A stretch of 20,396 nt of DNA from Fusobacteriaceae bacterium (GTDB lineage Bacteria; Fusobacteriota; Fusobacteriia; Fusobacteriales; Fusobacteriaceae): contig JAFGUR010000204.1 of assembly GCA_016938425.1 (NCBI GenBank), forward strand, positions 1 to 20,396. The letters are read 5' to 3'. A program made the position numbers and the translations under genes. Each line of letters starts with the position of its first letter. Positions within the stretch are counted from its first letter, which is position 1. Positions 1 to 6,832 of this stretch are shown piece by piece. Under the pieces are notes generated by a model. It was not told the DNA's origin, did not search any database, and worked only from the letters and a program-made list of their open reading frames with translations.

Positions 1-1
1 A

Positions 2-88
2 AGTGGAATATATTTAACAGCTTTATTTTCAGTAGTTTGTTTTGGATTATCAGCAATTTTTTATAAAATTTATAAGGAAGAGGATTAA
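2..88 (+). CDS. C-terminal end of a membrane protein (partial)
   Basis: The window opens inside a reading frame that runs to a TAA at 86-88. The 28 visible residues are a hydrophobic stretch typical of a last transmembrane helix (LTALFSVVCFGLSAIFY), followed by a charged cytoplasmic-looking tail (KIYKEED). The stop is one base before the ATG of the next gene, and that gene's ribosome binding site (GGAAGAGG, 75-82) lies inside this frame. This is the usual arrangement of co-transcribed neighbours. The family cannot be told from so short a tail. Confidence 0.5.
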   Translation, partial: SGIYLTALFSVVCFGLSAIFYKIYKEED

Positions 89-89
89 A

Positions 90-356
90 ATGAGAAATTT
101 TATTTATTATTTACTAGCTGTAAATATCTATAGTTTTATAGTAATGGGATTAGATAAATGGAAAGCTAAAAATAAAGCTTATAGAGTTAGTGAAAATACA
201 CTTTTGTTAAATGCAATTTTGGGAGGGGCTTTTGGATCAATTTTGGGCATGTATATTTTTCATCATAAAACTAAAAAAAAGAAATTTTTTATAGGGATAC
301 CAATAATTATAATTTTACAGATTTTATTATACTTTAACATAAAGTATAAAGTTTAA
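90..356 (+). CDS. DUF1294 family small membrane protein
   Basis: An 88-residue protein with three likely transmembrane segments (about residues 3-20, 37-54 and 67-83). It has the DUF1294 pattern: a DKWKA motif after helix 1, then RVSE, then a GGAFGSILGM stretch and a HKTKKKKF motif before helix 3. I place the start at the ATG at 90 because GGAAGAGG (75-82) is correctly spaced for it and the conserved family sequence begins there. An in-frame ATG at 42 would add 16 residues that overlap the upstream gene and have no good ribosome binding site. The family has no established function. It sits just after another membrane protein gene, probably in the same transcript. Confidence 0.8.
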   Translation: MRNFIYYLLAVNIYSFIVMGLDKWKAKNKAYRVSENTLLLNAILGGAFGSILGMYIFHHKTKKKKFFIGIPIIIILQILLYFNIKYKV

Positions 357-363
357 AATTTCC

Positions 364-392
364 TTGTGTTATCCTAGTATTTTTTATATAAT
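364..392 (+). promoter_or_regulatory. Predicted promoter of the dehydratase/activator pair
   Basis: A perfect -10 box TATAAT at 387-392 is preceded after 17 bp by a weak -35 box, TTGTGT, at 364-369. A second candidate in the same gap is TTGTAA (409-414), 17 bp, then TGTAAT (432-437). Either would transcribe the gene starting at 462. The choice between them cannot be made from sequence. Confidence 0.45.
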
Positions 393-461
393 AACATGGC
401 TTTTAAATTTGTAAAAAACAATTTTAAATGTTGTAATACTTATTGAAAGAGGAGCTAGTAT

Positions 462-1445
462 ATGAAAAAAATAGGAATAACGACAACAGTTCCAGTTGAA
501 GTTATCTATGCAAGTGGGAATATGCCTATTGATTTAAACAATATTTTATCTAGTGGGGAAGTTGATAAATATATTGAAATAGCAGAAAGAGATGGATTTC
601 CTAAAAGTATGTGTGCATGGATAAAAGGAATTTATGGAGTTTGTTTATCAGAAGGGGTTAGTGAAATAATAGGAGTTTTAGAGGGAGATTGTTCAAATAC
701 CGCTTCATTAATAGAAATACTAAAGTTAAAAGGGATAAGCGTTGTAGATTTTTCATATCCTAAATCAAGAGATTTAGAAGACATTAAGAAAAATTTTAAG
801 AAATTTATGAAATCATTTGGGGTAAGCCAATTGGAAGTAGAGAGTTGGCGTGATAGATTAAATATTATTAGAGAAAAAGTTAAAGAATTAGACGAACTTT
901 CAAAAGAAGGAAAAATATCGTCAAAAGATAGTCATTTATTTCAAGTTAGTTGTTCGGATTTTTGGGGAAATCCAGATAATTTTGAAAAAGAGGTTGAAAA
1001 TAAGCTTTGGGAAGCTAGACAAAAAAAATCTCAGGAAAAAGTTATAAGACTTGCATATTTAGGGGTTCCGCCTTTAGCTGAGGATATCTATGAATATATT
1101 GAAAGTAAAGGAGCTATAGTTGTTTTTAATGAAGTTCAAAGGGAGTTTGCATTTCCAAGGTGGAGAAATGCTAAAAATATATTTGAACAATATTTGGACT
1201 ATACATATCCATATGGAATGGATTTTAGACTTGAAAAACTGGAAAAAGATTTAGAATTAAGGCAAATTGATGGAGTAATTCATTACACTCAAAAATTTTG
1301 TCATAGAATTCTTGATAATATAGTTTTAAAAGACAAATTGACATATCCTTTTATTAACATTGAAATAGATAGAGAGCAAAAGTTGGATGAAAGAACAAAG
1401 CTTAGACTAGATTCATTTATTGAGATGATAGGAGACATGCTGTGA
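462..1445 (+). CDS. 2-hydroxyacyl-CoA dehydratase family iron-sulfur protein (HgdB/YjiM-like)
   Basis: A 327-residue protein of the 2-hydroxyglutaryl-CoA dehydratase D-component family (HgdB, FldC, BcrB, YjiM). These are oxygen-sensitive iron-sulfur proteins that receive an electron from an ATP-driven activator to perform radical or low-potential reductions. It has five cysteines, at residues 51, 61, 77, 164 and 280. They lie in family-like contexts (MCAWIKG, GDCSN, KFCHR) and are candidates for cluster ligands. The C-terminal segment with conserved R and D residues (DERTKLRLDSFIEM) is typical. The ribosome binding site is GAGGAG before the ATG. It overlaps its activator by 4 bp. No second dehydratase subunit, CoA-transferase or acyl-CoA dehydrogenase is adjacent, so the substrate is unknown. 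It may be a stand-alone YjiM or double-cubane-cluster-type reductase rather than an amino-acid fermentation enzyme. Confidence 0.85.
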   Translation: MKKIGITTTVPVEVIYASGNMPIDLNNILSSGEVDKYIEIAERDGFPKSMCAWIKGIYGVCLSEGVSEIIGVLEGDCSNTASLIEILKLKGISVVDFSYPKSRDLEDIKKNFKKFMKSFGVSQLEVESWRDRLNIIREKVKELDELSKEGKISSKDSHLFQVSCSDFWGNPDNFEKEVENKLWEARQKKSQEKVIRLAYLGVPPLAEDIYEYIESKGAIVVFNEVQREFAFPRWRNAKNIFEQYLDYTYPYGMDFRLEKLEKDLELRQIDGVIHYTQKFCHRILDNIVLKDKLTYPFINIEIDREQKLDERTKLRLDSFIEMIGDML

Positions 1446-2203
1446 AAATATTGGGGATGGATTTAGGAAGTAGAAGAGTAAAAATATGTTATATGGAAGA
1501 AGGGAAAGTAAAAAAACAAAATAAATATAGTACTATTGAATTTTATAGAGACTATTGTAAAAACTTAGATGGAGTTCTTCATGTAGATTTTGATAAAATT
1601 GGTTTTCAAAAAGGTGATATAAATGTAGCTACAGGCTATGGAAGAAATAATATGAGTTTTCACGGTTTTAAAGTTATTAATGAACTGAAAGCACATGCTT
1701 ATGGAGCTATTTTTTCAAGTAATTTAAAGGATTTTGTTTTGCTTGATTTAGGAGGACAAGATGTTAAAATTATGAAAATAGAAAGAGGAATAATAGTTGA
1801 TTTAGAGCTCAATGAAAAATGTGCTGCTTCTTGTGGTAGGTATTTAGAGAATATGGCAAATGTTTTAGAGGTTTCCTTAGATGAACTTTCAGAACATTTT
1901 GAAAACCCAGTAAAATTAAATTCAACTTGTGCTATTTTTTCCGAAACAGAATTAATAGGAGAAATAAGTAGAGGAAGAACTTTGGAAGAACTATGCTCTG
2001 GGATAAATTATTCTTTATTTTTGAGGTTAAAACCAATGCTTAATAAGTTTAAAGATAAAACTCTTTTGGTAAGTGGTGGAGTTGCGAAAAATAAAGCTAT
2101 AATAAGTTTTTTAGAAAAAGAATATGAAAAAGTAATTCCTTTAGAGGCTTCAGATTATATTGGAGCAATAGGGTCTTGTTTTTATGGGAAATTGAAAGCT
2201 TAA
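1442..2203 (+). CDS. ATP-dependent activator of 2-hydroxyacyl-CoA dehydratase (HgdC/YjiL-like)
   Basis: A 253-residue ASKHA-fold ATPase of the BadF/BadG/BcrA/BcrD family. It carries a [4Fe-4S] cluster between two subunits and uses ATP to push one electron into the partner dehydratase. Visible motifs are the phosphate-1 loop (GMDLGSRRVK, residues 5-14), ATGYGR (63-68), the phosphate-2 loop DLGGQD (102-107), the cluster-binding Cys127 in EKCAASCG, Cys163 in STCAIFSE, and the adenosine motif SGGVAKN (211-217). The two cysteines match the cluster ligands known in HgdC. The length is normal. Translation starts at a GTG that overlaps the dehydratase stop codon (GTGA), so the two are translationally coupled. 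The gene ends inside an intrinsic terminator stem. Confidence 0.9.
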   Translation: MKILGMDLGSRRVKICYMEEGKVKKQNKYSTIEFYRDYCKNLDGVLHVDFDKIGFQKGDINVATGYGRNNMSFHGFKVINELKAHAYGAIFSSNLKDFVLLDLGGQDVKIMKIERGIIVDLELNEKCAASCGRYLENMANVLEVSLDELSEHFENPVKLNSTCAIFSETELIGEISRGRTLEELCSGINYSLFLRLKPMLNKFKDKTLLVSGGVAKNKAIISFLEKEYEKVIPLEASDYIGAIGSCFYGKLKA

Positions 2204-2229
2204 AAGAAAAAAGCTTTCAATTTTTTTTA
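2191..2229 (+). terminator. Intrinsic terminator after the activator gene
   Basis: An 11-bp perfect stem, ATTGAAAGCTT (2191-2201) with AAGCTTTCAAT (2211-2221), has a 9-nt A-rich loop and is followed by a T run. The left arm overlaps the last codons and the stop of the activator gene. Confidence 0.85.
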
Positions 2230-2269
2230 TAACTATTAGAGGGATAACAAATATTTTAAAATTAAAGTT

Positions 2270-2515
2270 TTAGAGGAGTTGCGAGGAATAATTCTTGCAA
2301 TGGGAGGCTACGTCTTAATGTCATCAACTTAGCGAGTCTAATTCCCCCTCTAAATCTCCCCCTGATAAGGGGAGACAAGAAGTTTTAAGCTTTTTGAATC
2401 TTTCATCATAGCAAAAATTTGAGAAGGTTATACTGGATAATTTCTTAAATTGATGACATTGGGCTACGTCTTATAAGGCTCCTTTATTCTTGCGACAAAG
2501 ACGTTTGTAAATGAT
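2270..2515. repeat. Gene-free mosaic repeat region upstream of groES
   Basis: No gene is visible between 2230 and the groES promoter. The stretch differs in base composition from its surroundings and is built of repeats. Its left edge (about 2273-2300, TTAGAGGAGT followed by GAGGA) resembles the left part of the structured repeat at 11505. A 12-bp direct repeat, GGCTACGTCTTA, occurs at 2306-2317 and 2462-2473 and brackets a separate inverted-repeat element. With that inner element removed, the outer sequence reads as one continuous block that ends in a hairpin, ACGTCTT (2466-2472) with AAGACGT (2498-2504). Confidence 0.55.
2318..2461. mobile_element. MITE-like non-coding element with terminal inverted repeats
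   Basis: A 144-bp non-coding segment has near-perfect terminal inverted repeats, ATGTCATCAACTTA (2318-2331) and TAAATTGATGACAT (2446-2459), with one mismatch in 14. It is flanked by a 12-bp direct repeat, GGCTACGTCTTA (2306-2317 and 2462-2473), that looks like a target-site duplication, offset by two bases on the right. Inside is a C-rich tract and a 7-bp hairpin, TCTCCCC (2355-2361) with GGGGAGA (2369-2375). There is no transposase, so movement would need help in trans. The direct repeats could instead be part of the element. Confidence 0.5.
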
Positions 2516-2568
2516 TGATATTTAAAATTTTTAACATGGCTGAATGTTATTTTTTTTCAAAAAAATAA

Positions 2569-2597
2569 TTGACAACAGAAAAAAAATGAGATATTAT
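2569..2597 (+). promoter_or_regulatory. groES sigma-70-type promoter
   Basis: A consensus -35 box TTGACA at 2569-2574 is followed after exactly 17 bp by a -10 box, TATTAT, at 2592-2597. Transcription would start around 2604, just before or within the CIRCE operator, as expected for HrcA control. Confidence 0.9.
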
Positions 2598-2608
2598 TTT
2601 CATAGTGA

Positions 2609-2635
2609 TTAGCACTCTTTAATAATGAGTGCTAA
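2609..2635. promoter_or_regulatory. CIRCE operator (HrcA binding site)
   Basis: A perfect CIRCE element: TTAGCACTC (2609-2617), a 9-bp spacer, then GAGTGCTAA (2627-2635). HrcA binds this inverted repeat and represses chaperonin genes until heat shock titrates GroEL away. It lies just downstream of the -10 box and 25 bp upstream of the groES start. No second CIRCE is seen before groEL. Confidence 0.97.
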
Positions 2636-2660
2636 TAATAAAAATTTAGGAGGTATTTTT

Positions 2661-2933
2661 ATGACGATTAAACCAATTGGAAACAGAGTATTACTTAAAG
2701 CTGTTGAAATTGAAGAAAAAACAAAAGGAGGAATCATACTTCCTGGAACAGTATCAAAAGAGAAACCTAATACAGGTGAGGTTATAGCTGTTGGAACAGG
2801 GGATAAACTAGAAGGATTAAAAAAAGGTGACAAAGTAGTTTATGAAAAGTATGGTTTAACAGAAATTAAAGATGGAGAAGAAAAATATTTAATAGCTGAT
2901 GTTGAAAAAATATTAGCAGTAATTGAAGAATAG
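2661..2933 (+). CDS. groES: Co-chaperonin GroES (Hsp10)
   Basis: A 90-residue GroES of normal length, forming the heptameric lid of the GroEL folding chamber in the cytoplasm. It begins TIKPIGNRVLLK and carries the mobile-loop region (residues about 16-32, with KTKGGIILPG), the GEVIAVGTG strand and the C-terminal KYLIADVEKILAVIEE. The start is the ATG at 2661, preceded by the strong ribosome binding site AGGAGG. An in-frame ATG at 2625 lies inside the CIRCE operator and would add 12 non-conserved residues, so I reject it. The gene is controlled by the promoter and CIRCE just upstream. groEL follows after an unusually long 358-bp gap that contains a repeat. Confidence 0.97.
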   Translation: MTIKPIGNRVLLKAVEIEEKTKGGIILPGTVSKEKPNTGEVIAVGTGDKLEGLKKGDKVVYEKYGLTEIKDGEEKYLIADVEKILAVIEE

Positions 2934-2934
2934 C

Positions 2935-2997
2935 AATTAAAAGTTAAGAGAGAAGAATATATATATAGCAATTTTAAAAATCTTTTAACTGTTAATT
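2935..2997 (+). other. AT-rich stem-loop directly after groES
   Basis: The sequence starting one base after the groES stop (AATTAAAAGTTAAG, 2935-2948) can pair with the arm at about 2984-2997 over some 13 of 14 positions, leaving a loop of about 35 nt. It has no T run and is weak in GC, so it is not a standard terminator. It could be a processing or attenuation structure between groES and groEL, or chance in AT-rich DNA. Confidence 0.3.
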
Positions 2998-3060
2998 ATT
3001 AATGGAATTAGCTAGTTGCAAAACTAAAAAAGTATATGTACATAGTTAAAAATAATACAA

Positions 3061-3263
3061 ATAAGATTTTTATTGGTTTTAATGAGACTTAGGCTTTTAA
3101 GCCTTTAGTCGAATTATGGAGTGGTGAGGATACTTCCTTGCCGTGGGTTCGGGCTTCGTCCCGACTCTCCCTTTCTTTCCCCACCGATGGTGGCGGGGAT
3201 TATATAAAAAATGTAGTTTTTTATGTAAGTAAAATAAAGGTGTTGGAGTTTTACAACAAACTA
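3061..3263 (+). repeat. Structured GC-rich dispersed repeat, copy 1 (between groES and groEL)
   Basis: About 203 bp match the inverted copy at 20193-20396 over the full length, and its right 146 bp match the copy at 11508-11654. It contains several hairpins: AGGCTT-TT-AAGCCT (3091-3104); a CGGG/CCCG stem in a GTGGGTTCGGG...CCCGAC tract (around 3143-3165); CCACC-GAT-GGTGG (3181-3193), widened by outer C and G runs; and TTATATAAAAAA (3200-3211) with TTTTTTATGTAA (3217-3228). A possible left terminal inverted repeat, TTGCAAAACT (3016-3025), pairs with AGTTTTACAA near the right end. If that is real, the element spans 3013-3263. There is no open reading frame of note. The right end lies 28 bp before the groEL ATG. 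Confidence 0.85.
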
Positions 3264-3291
3264 TATTAATTGAATTTATTGGAGGTAAAAA

Positions 3292-4914
3292 ATGGCAAAA
3301 ATATTAATGTTTAATGAAGAAGCGAGAAAAAAACTTGAAAAAGGTGTAGATACATTAGCAAATGCAGTAAAAATAACTTTAGGACCAAGAGGAAGAAACG
3401 TAGTTTTAGAAAAATCATTTGGTTCACCACTTATAACAAATGACGGAGTTTCAATTGCAAAAGAGATTGAACTTGAAGATCCATTTGAAAATATGGGAGC
3501 TCAACTTGTTAAAGAAGTTGCAACTAAAGCAAATGATGTTGCAGGAGATGGAACAACAACAGCAACAGTTTTAGCACAAGCAATGGTTAAAGAAGGGTTA
3601 AAAATGATTAGCGCTGGAGCTAACCCAATGTTTGTAAAAAAAGGAATTGAAAAAGCAACGAAAGAAGCAGTTTCTATTTTACAAAAAAAATCTAAAAAAA
3701 TATCTGGTAATGATGAGATAGCTCAAGTAGCCTCAATATCAGCAGCAGATGAGACAATAGGAGCTTTAATCGCTGAAGCAATGGCTAAAGTGGGAGAAAA
3801 TGGAGTAATCACTGTAGAAGAGGCTAAAGCTTTGGAAACTTCTTTAGAAGTGGTAGAAGGAATGCAATTCGATAAAGGATATGTATCGCCATATATGGTT
3901 AATGATACTGAAAGAATGGAAGCTACATTAGATAATCCGTATATTTTATTAACAGATAAAAAAATATCTGTTATGAAAGATATTTTACCAGTATTAGAAG
4001 AACTTATAAAAACAGGAAGACCTTTATTAATAATAGCAGATGATGTTGAAGGAGAAGCATTAACAACATTAGTTGTTAATAAACTTAGAGGGTCATTAAA
4101 TGTTGTAGCAGTAAAAGCCCCAGCCTTTGGAGATAGAAGAAAATCAATGCTTGAAGATATAGCTGTTGTAACAGGTGGAGAAGTAATCACTGAAGAAAAA
4201 GGTATGAAATTAGAAGAAGCAACGCTTGCAGATTTAGGAAGCGCAGCAAAAGTTAAAATTACAAAAGATAATACAATAATTGTTGATGGAGCTGGAAATA
4301 GCGAATTAATTTCTGCTAGAATAGGACAAATTAAAAAGCAAATTTCAGAAACAACTTCTGACTATGATAAAGAAAAATTACAAGAAAGACTTGCAAAACT
4401 TTCTGGTGGAGTAGCAGTAATTAAAGTAGGAGCTGCTACAGAAACAGAAATGAAAGAGAAAAAATTAAGAATAGAAGATGCTTTAAATGCTACGAGAGCA
4501 GCGGTAGAAGAAGGAATTGTACCTGGTGGAGGATCAGTTCTTGTAGAAATTGTTGCAGAAATGAAAGATTTTATTCTTGAAGGGGAAGAAGGAGTTGGAG
4601 TAGAAATAGTTAAAAAGGCTCTTTCATCACCATTAAGACAAATTGCAGAAAATGCAGGTTTAGACGGAGGAGTAGTTGTAGAAAAAGTTAAAAACTCTGA
4701 ACCAGGAATTGGATTTGATGCGGCTAAAGAAGAATATGTAGATATGGTTAAAGCAGGAATAATTGACCCAGCAAAAGTAACAAGGTCAGCAATTCAAAAT
4801 GCAGCTTCAGTGTCTGCATTGCTTTTAACAACAGAAGTTGTAGTAGCAAATAAAAAAGAAGAAAAACCAGAAATGCCTATGGGTGGAATGCCTGGAGGAA
4901 TGGGAATGATGTAA
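3292..4914 (+). CDS. groEL: Chaperonin GroEL (Hsp60)
   Basis: A 540-residue ATP-driven chaperonin subunit that forms the double-ring folding chamber with GroES in the cytoplasm. The full family sequence is present: the N-terminal equatorial segment with LGPRGRNVVLEKSFG (about 30-44), the ATP-binding GDGTTTATVLAQ (85-96), the apical domain with DRRK near residues 281-284, the late equatorial ALNATRAAVEEGIVPGGG, and a Gly/Met-rich tail (MPMGGMPGGMGMM). The start ATG has the ribosome binding site TTGGAGG. The sequence resembles fusobacterial GroEL, which supports the lineage guess. It is probably read from the groES promoter through the intervening repeat, since no clear promoter is seen in the gap, and it ends in a strong terminator. 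Confidence 0.98.
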   Translation: MAKILMFNEEARKKLEKGVDTLANAVKITLGPRGRNVVLEKSFGSPLITNDGVSIAKEIELEDPFENMGAQLVKEVATKANDVAGDGTTTATVLAQAMVKEGLKMISAGANPMFVKKGIEKATKEAVSILQKKSKKISGNDEIAQVASISAADETIGALIAEAMAKVGENGVITVEEAKALETSLEVVEGMQFDKGYVSPYMVNDTERMEATLDNPYILLTDKKISVMKDILPVLEELIKTGRPLLIIADDVEGEALTTLVVNKLRGSLNVVAVKAPAFGDRRKSMLEDIAVVTGGEVITEEKGMKLEEATLADLGSAAKVKITKDNTIIVDGAGNSELISARIGQIKKQISETTSDYDKEKLQERLAKLSGGVAVIKVGAATETEMKEKKLRIEDALNATRAAVEEGIVPGGGSVLVEIVAEMKDFILEGEEGVGVEIVKKALSSPLRQIAENAGLDGGVVVEKVKNSEPGIGFDAAKEEYVDMVKAGIIDPAKVTRSAIQNAASVSALLLTTEVVVANKKEEKPEMPMGGMPGGMGMM

Positions 4915-4918
4915 TATT

Positions 4919-4948
4919 TAGAGTACCTTGAATGGTACTCTTTTTATT
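4919..4948 (+). terminator. Intrinsic terminator after groEL
   Basis: A stem GAGTACC (4921-4927) with GGTACTC (4934-4940), extended by an A-T pair, has a 6-nt loop and is followed by TTTTTATTTT. It sits 5 bp after the groEL stop codon. Confidence 0.92.
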
Positions 4949-4970
4949 TTAAACAAATATCACTTCTTGT

Positions 4971-5047
4971 TTGCAAATGAGAAAAAGATAGGTTATTATA
5001 TATCTATGTTTTTTAATTTTGCAATTATTTTATAAATAAAGTAAAAT
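4971..5047 (+). promoter_or_regulatory. Candidate promoters of the MORN gene
   Basis: Two possible sigma-70-type promoters lie in the gap after the groEL terminator. One is TTGCAA (4971-4976), 17 bp, TATTAT (4994-4999). The other is TTGCAA (5019-5024), 17 bp, TAAAAT (5042-5047). The region is so AT-rich that chance matches are likely. A new promoter is nevertheless expected here because the upstream transcript terminates. Confidence 0.4.
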
Positions 5048-5081
5048 AATAAATATAATAAAAATTTTAGGGGGCGAGAAA

Positions 5082-6821
5082 TTGAAAAAATTTAAAGAAA
5101 TTATGCTAATTTTGGGGACATTTATAGTGGTTAGTTTTATGAGTTTAGGGGAAGAAACTGCAAAACATATTGAAACAGTAGTTTCAAATGAAGTTGAGAA
5201 GAATAATGAACTAGAATCAAAAGCAACAGTAACAGCAGAAGAAAAAAAAGAAGAAACTTTAAAAATCATAGCTTTATCAGAATTAGAAGAAGGATATACT
5301 GGGAAAGGAATTTTTAAAGATACAGAAAATGGTATTACTTATACAGGATTTTTTGTTCAAGGGAAACCAGAAGGTTTTGGGAAAACAGTATGGGCTACTG
5401 GAGATTATTTTGAAGGGCAGTATGTAAAAGGTAAAATGGAAGGGGCAGGTAAATTTTATTATAAAAATGGAGATGTTTATGAAGGACTTTATTTGAATAA
5501 TAAAAAATCTGGAGAAGGAACTTATACATGGGCAGATGGAAATGTATATGTAGGAAATTTTATTGATGGGAAAAAACAAGGATTAGGGAAGTATATTATT
5601 GATGGGAATATATATGAAGGAGAATGGGAAGCAGAAAAAATCACAGGTAAAGGAACTCTTCAAGATAAAGAAAATAATATATTTAGAGGAAATTTTGTTG
5701 AAGCTAAATTGAGTGGGGATGAAAATACTGTAGAATTTGCAAATGGAGAAAGATACGAAGGCGCAATGGTAGATGGTGAAGCTCAAGGTAAAGGAACATA
5801 TTTTTATAAAAATGGAGATAAATATATAGGTGATTTCGTAAAAAATCAAAGAACAGGTGAAGGTGTATATCTTTGGATTTTTGGACAAAAGTTTGAAGGA
5901 ACTTTTCTGGATGGAGACATGAAAAAAGGGAAAATGTTCTATATTGATGGGAAAACCGTAGAAGGTAATTTTAAAAATCAGAAAATTGATGGAACAGGAA
6001 CTTATACTTATCCAAATGGAGATAAATATACAGGGCAATTTATAGCAGAGAAAAAAGATGGTAAAGGGACTTTAATTTATGGAGATGGAAGTAAGTTTGT
6101 TGGTACATTTAGAAATGATTACCTAGATAAAGGAAGATTTACTTTCACAAATGAAGAAGTTTATGATGGCCAGTTTAAAGATAATAAAATGGAAGGTTAT
6201 GGGACTTATTTCTATAAAAATGGAGATAAATATCAAGGAACTTTTGTAAATAATGTAAAATCAGGTGTTGGGAAAATGAGATTTGCAAATGGTGAAACTT
6301 TTGATGGAAGTTTTTTAACTGATAAAATGTTGGAAGGGAAGTATTATTTTATAGATGGAAGAATATATAATGGAAAGTTTGTGGATAATCTTCCAAGCCA
6401 AGGGACAATGCAATATCTTAATGGTGAAAAATATGTAGGAGCCTTTGGTAAAAATGGCAAAGAAGGCTTTGGGAAAATGTACTATACGAATGGAGATAGA
6501 TATGAAGGTTCTTTTATTGGAGATAAAAGAACAGGTAAAGGAACTTATTATTACTCTAATAAAAGTAAATATGAAGGTGACTTTTTAGATGGTAATTATA
6601 ATGGGAAAGGTAAGTATACTTGGGCAACAGGAGAAGTTTACGAAGGAGATTTTAAAGATAATAAAAAGCATGGAAAAGGGAAAATGATTTGGACAAGTGG
6701 AACTGTTTATGAAGGAGATTTTGCAGACGATAAGATTTCTGGGCAAGGGAAAAAAATATTTTCTGATGGAAAAACTCAAAAAGGTACTTGGGATAATGGT
6801 GAATTAGTTTCTAAAAAATAA
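5082..6821 (+). CDS. Exported MORN-repeat protein (22 MORN units)
   Basis: A 579-residue protein with an N-terminal signal peptide (lysines, then a hydrophobic core ILGTFIVVSFMSLG, to about residue 23), a short Lys/Glu-rich linker to about residue 65, and then a continuous array of 22 MORN-like units of 22-24 residues to the C terminus. The units follow the pattern YEG-F-x8-G-G-Y-NGD. Units 5, 6, 9, 12 and 22 are degenerate. MORN arrays form elongated beta-hairpin solenoids used for protein or membrane binding, and exported forms are common in fusobacteria. Translation starts at TTG (5082), chosen because of the strong AGGGGGCG ribosome binding site at 5069-5076 and the signal peptide right after it. 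It is followed after 11 bp by the acetyltransferase gene, probably in one transcript. The specific function is unknown. Confidence 0.88.
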   Translation: MKKFKEIMLILGTFIVVSFMSLGEETAKHIETVVSNEVEKNNELESKATVTAEEKKEETLKIIALSELEEGYTGKGIFKDTENGITYTGFFVQGKPEGFGKTVWATGDYFEGQYVKGKMEGAGKFYYKNGDVYEGLYLNNKKSGEGTYTWADGNVYVGNFIDGKKQGLGKYIIDGNIYEGEWEAEKITGKGTLQDKENNIFRGNFVEAKLSGDENTVEFANGERYEGAMVDGEAQGKGTYFYKNGDKYIGDFVKNQRTGEGVYLWIFGQKFEGTFLDGDMKKGKMFYIDGKTVEGNFKNQKIDGTGTYTYPNGDKYTGQFIAEKKDGKGTLIYGDGSKFVGTFRNDYLDKGRFTFTNEEVYDGQFKDNKMEGYGTYFYKNGDKYQGTFVNNVKSGVGKMRFANGETFDGSFLTDKMLEGKYYFIDGRIYNGKFVDNLPSQGTMQYLNGEKYVGAFGKNGKEGFGKMYYTNGDRYEGSFIGDKRTGKGTYYYSNKSKYEGDFLDGNYNGKGKYTWATGEVYEGDFKDNKKHGKGKMIWTSGTVYEGDFADDKISGQGKKIFSDGKTQKGTWDNGELVSKK

Positions 6822-6832
6822 GTGGAGGATAC

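Noticed and set aside
2609..2833. Minus-strand frame over groES and CIRCE
   Set aside because: It is an antisense shadow of groES with no ribosome binding site or recognisable protein character.
3100..3263. Strong promoter inside the right end of the repeat
   Set aside because: -10-like TATATT and TATAAA occur at the repeat ends, but no -35 is found at 16-18 bp spacing in either copy, so I do not call a promoter.
3723..4190. 155-codon minus-strand frame inside groEL
   Set aside because: It is antisense to a highly conserved coding region. Its Ser/Thr/Ile-rich composition is what the complement of GroEL codons gives.
5283..6038. Minus-strand frames within the MORN gene
   Set aside because: They are Phe/Ile/Ser-rich translations of the complement of the repeat array, with no independent signal.
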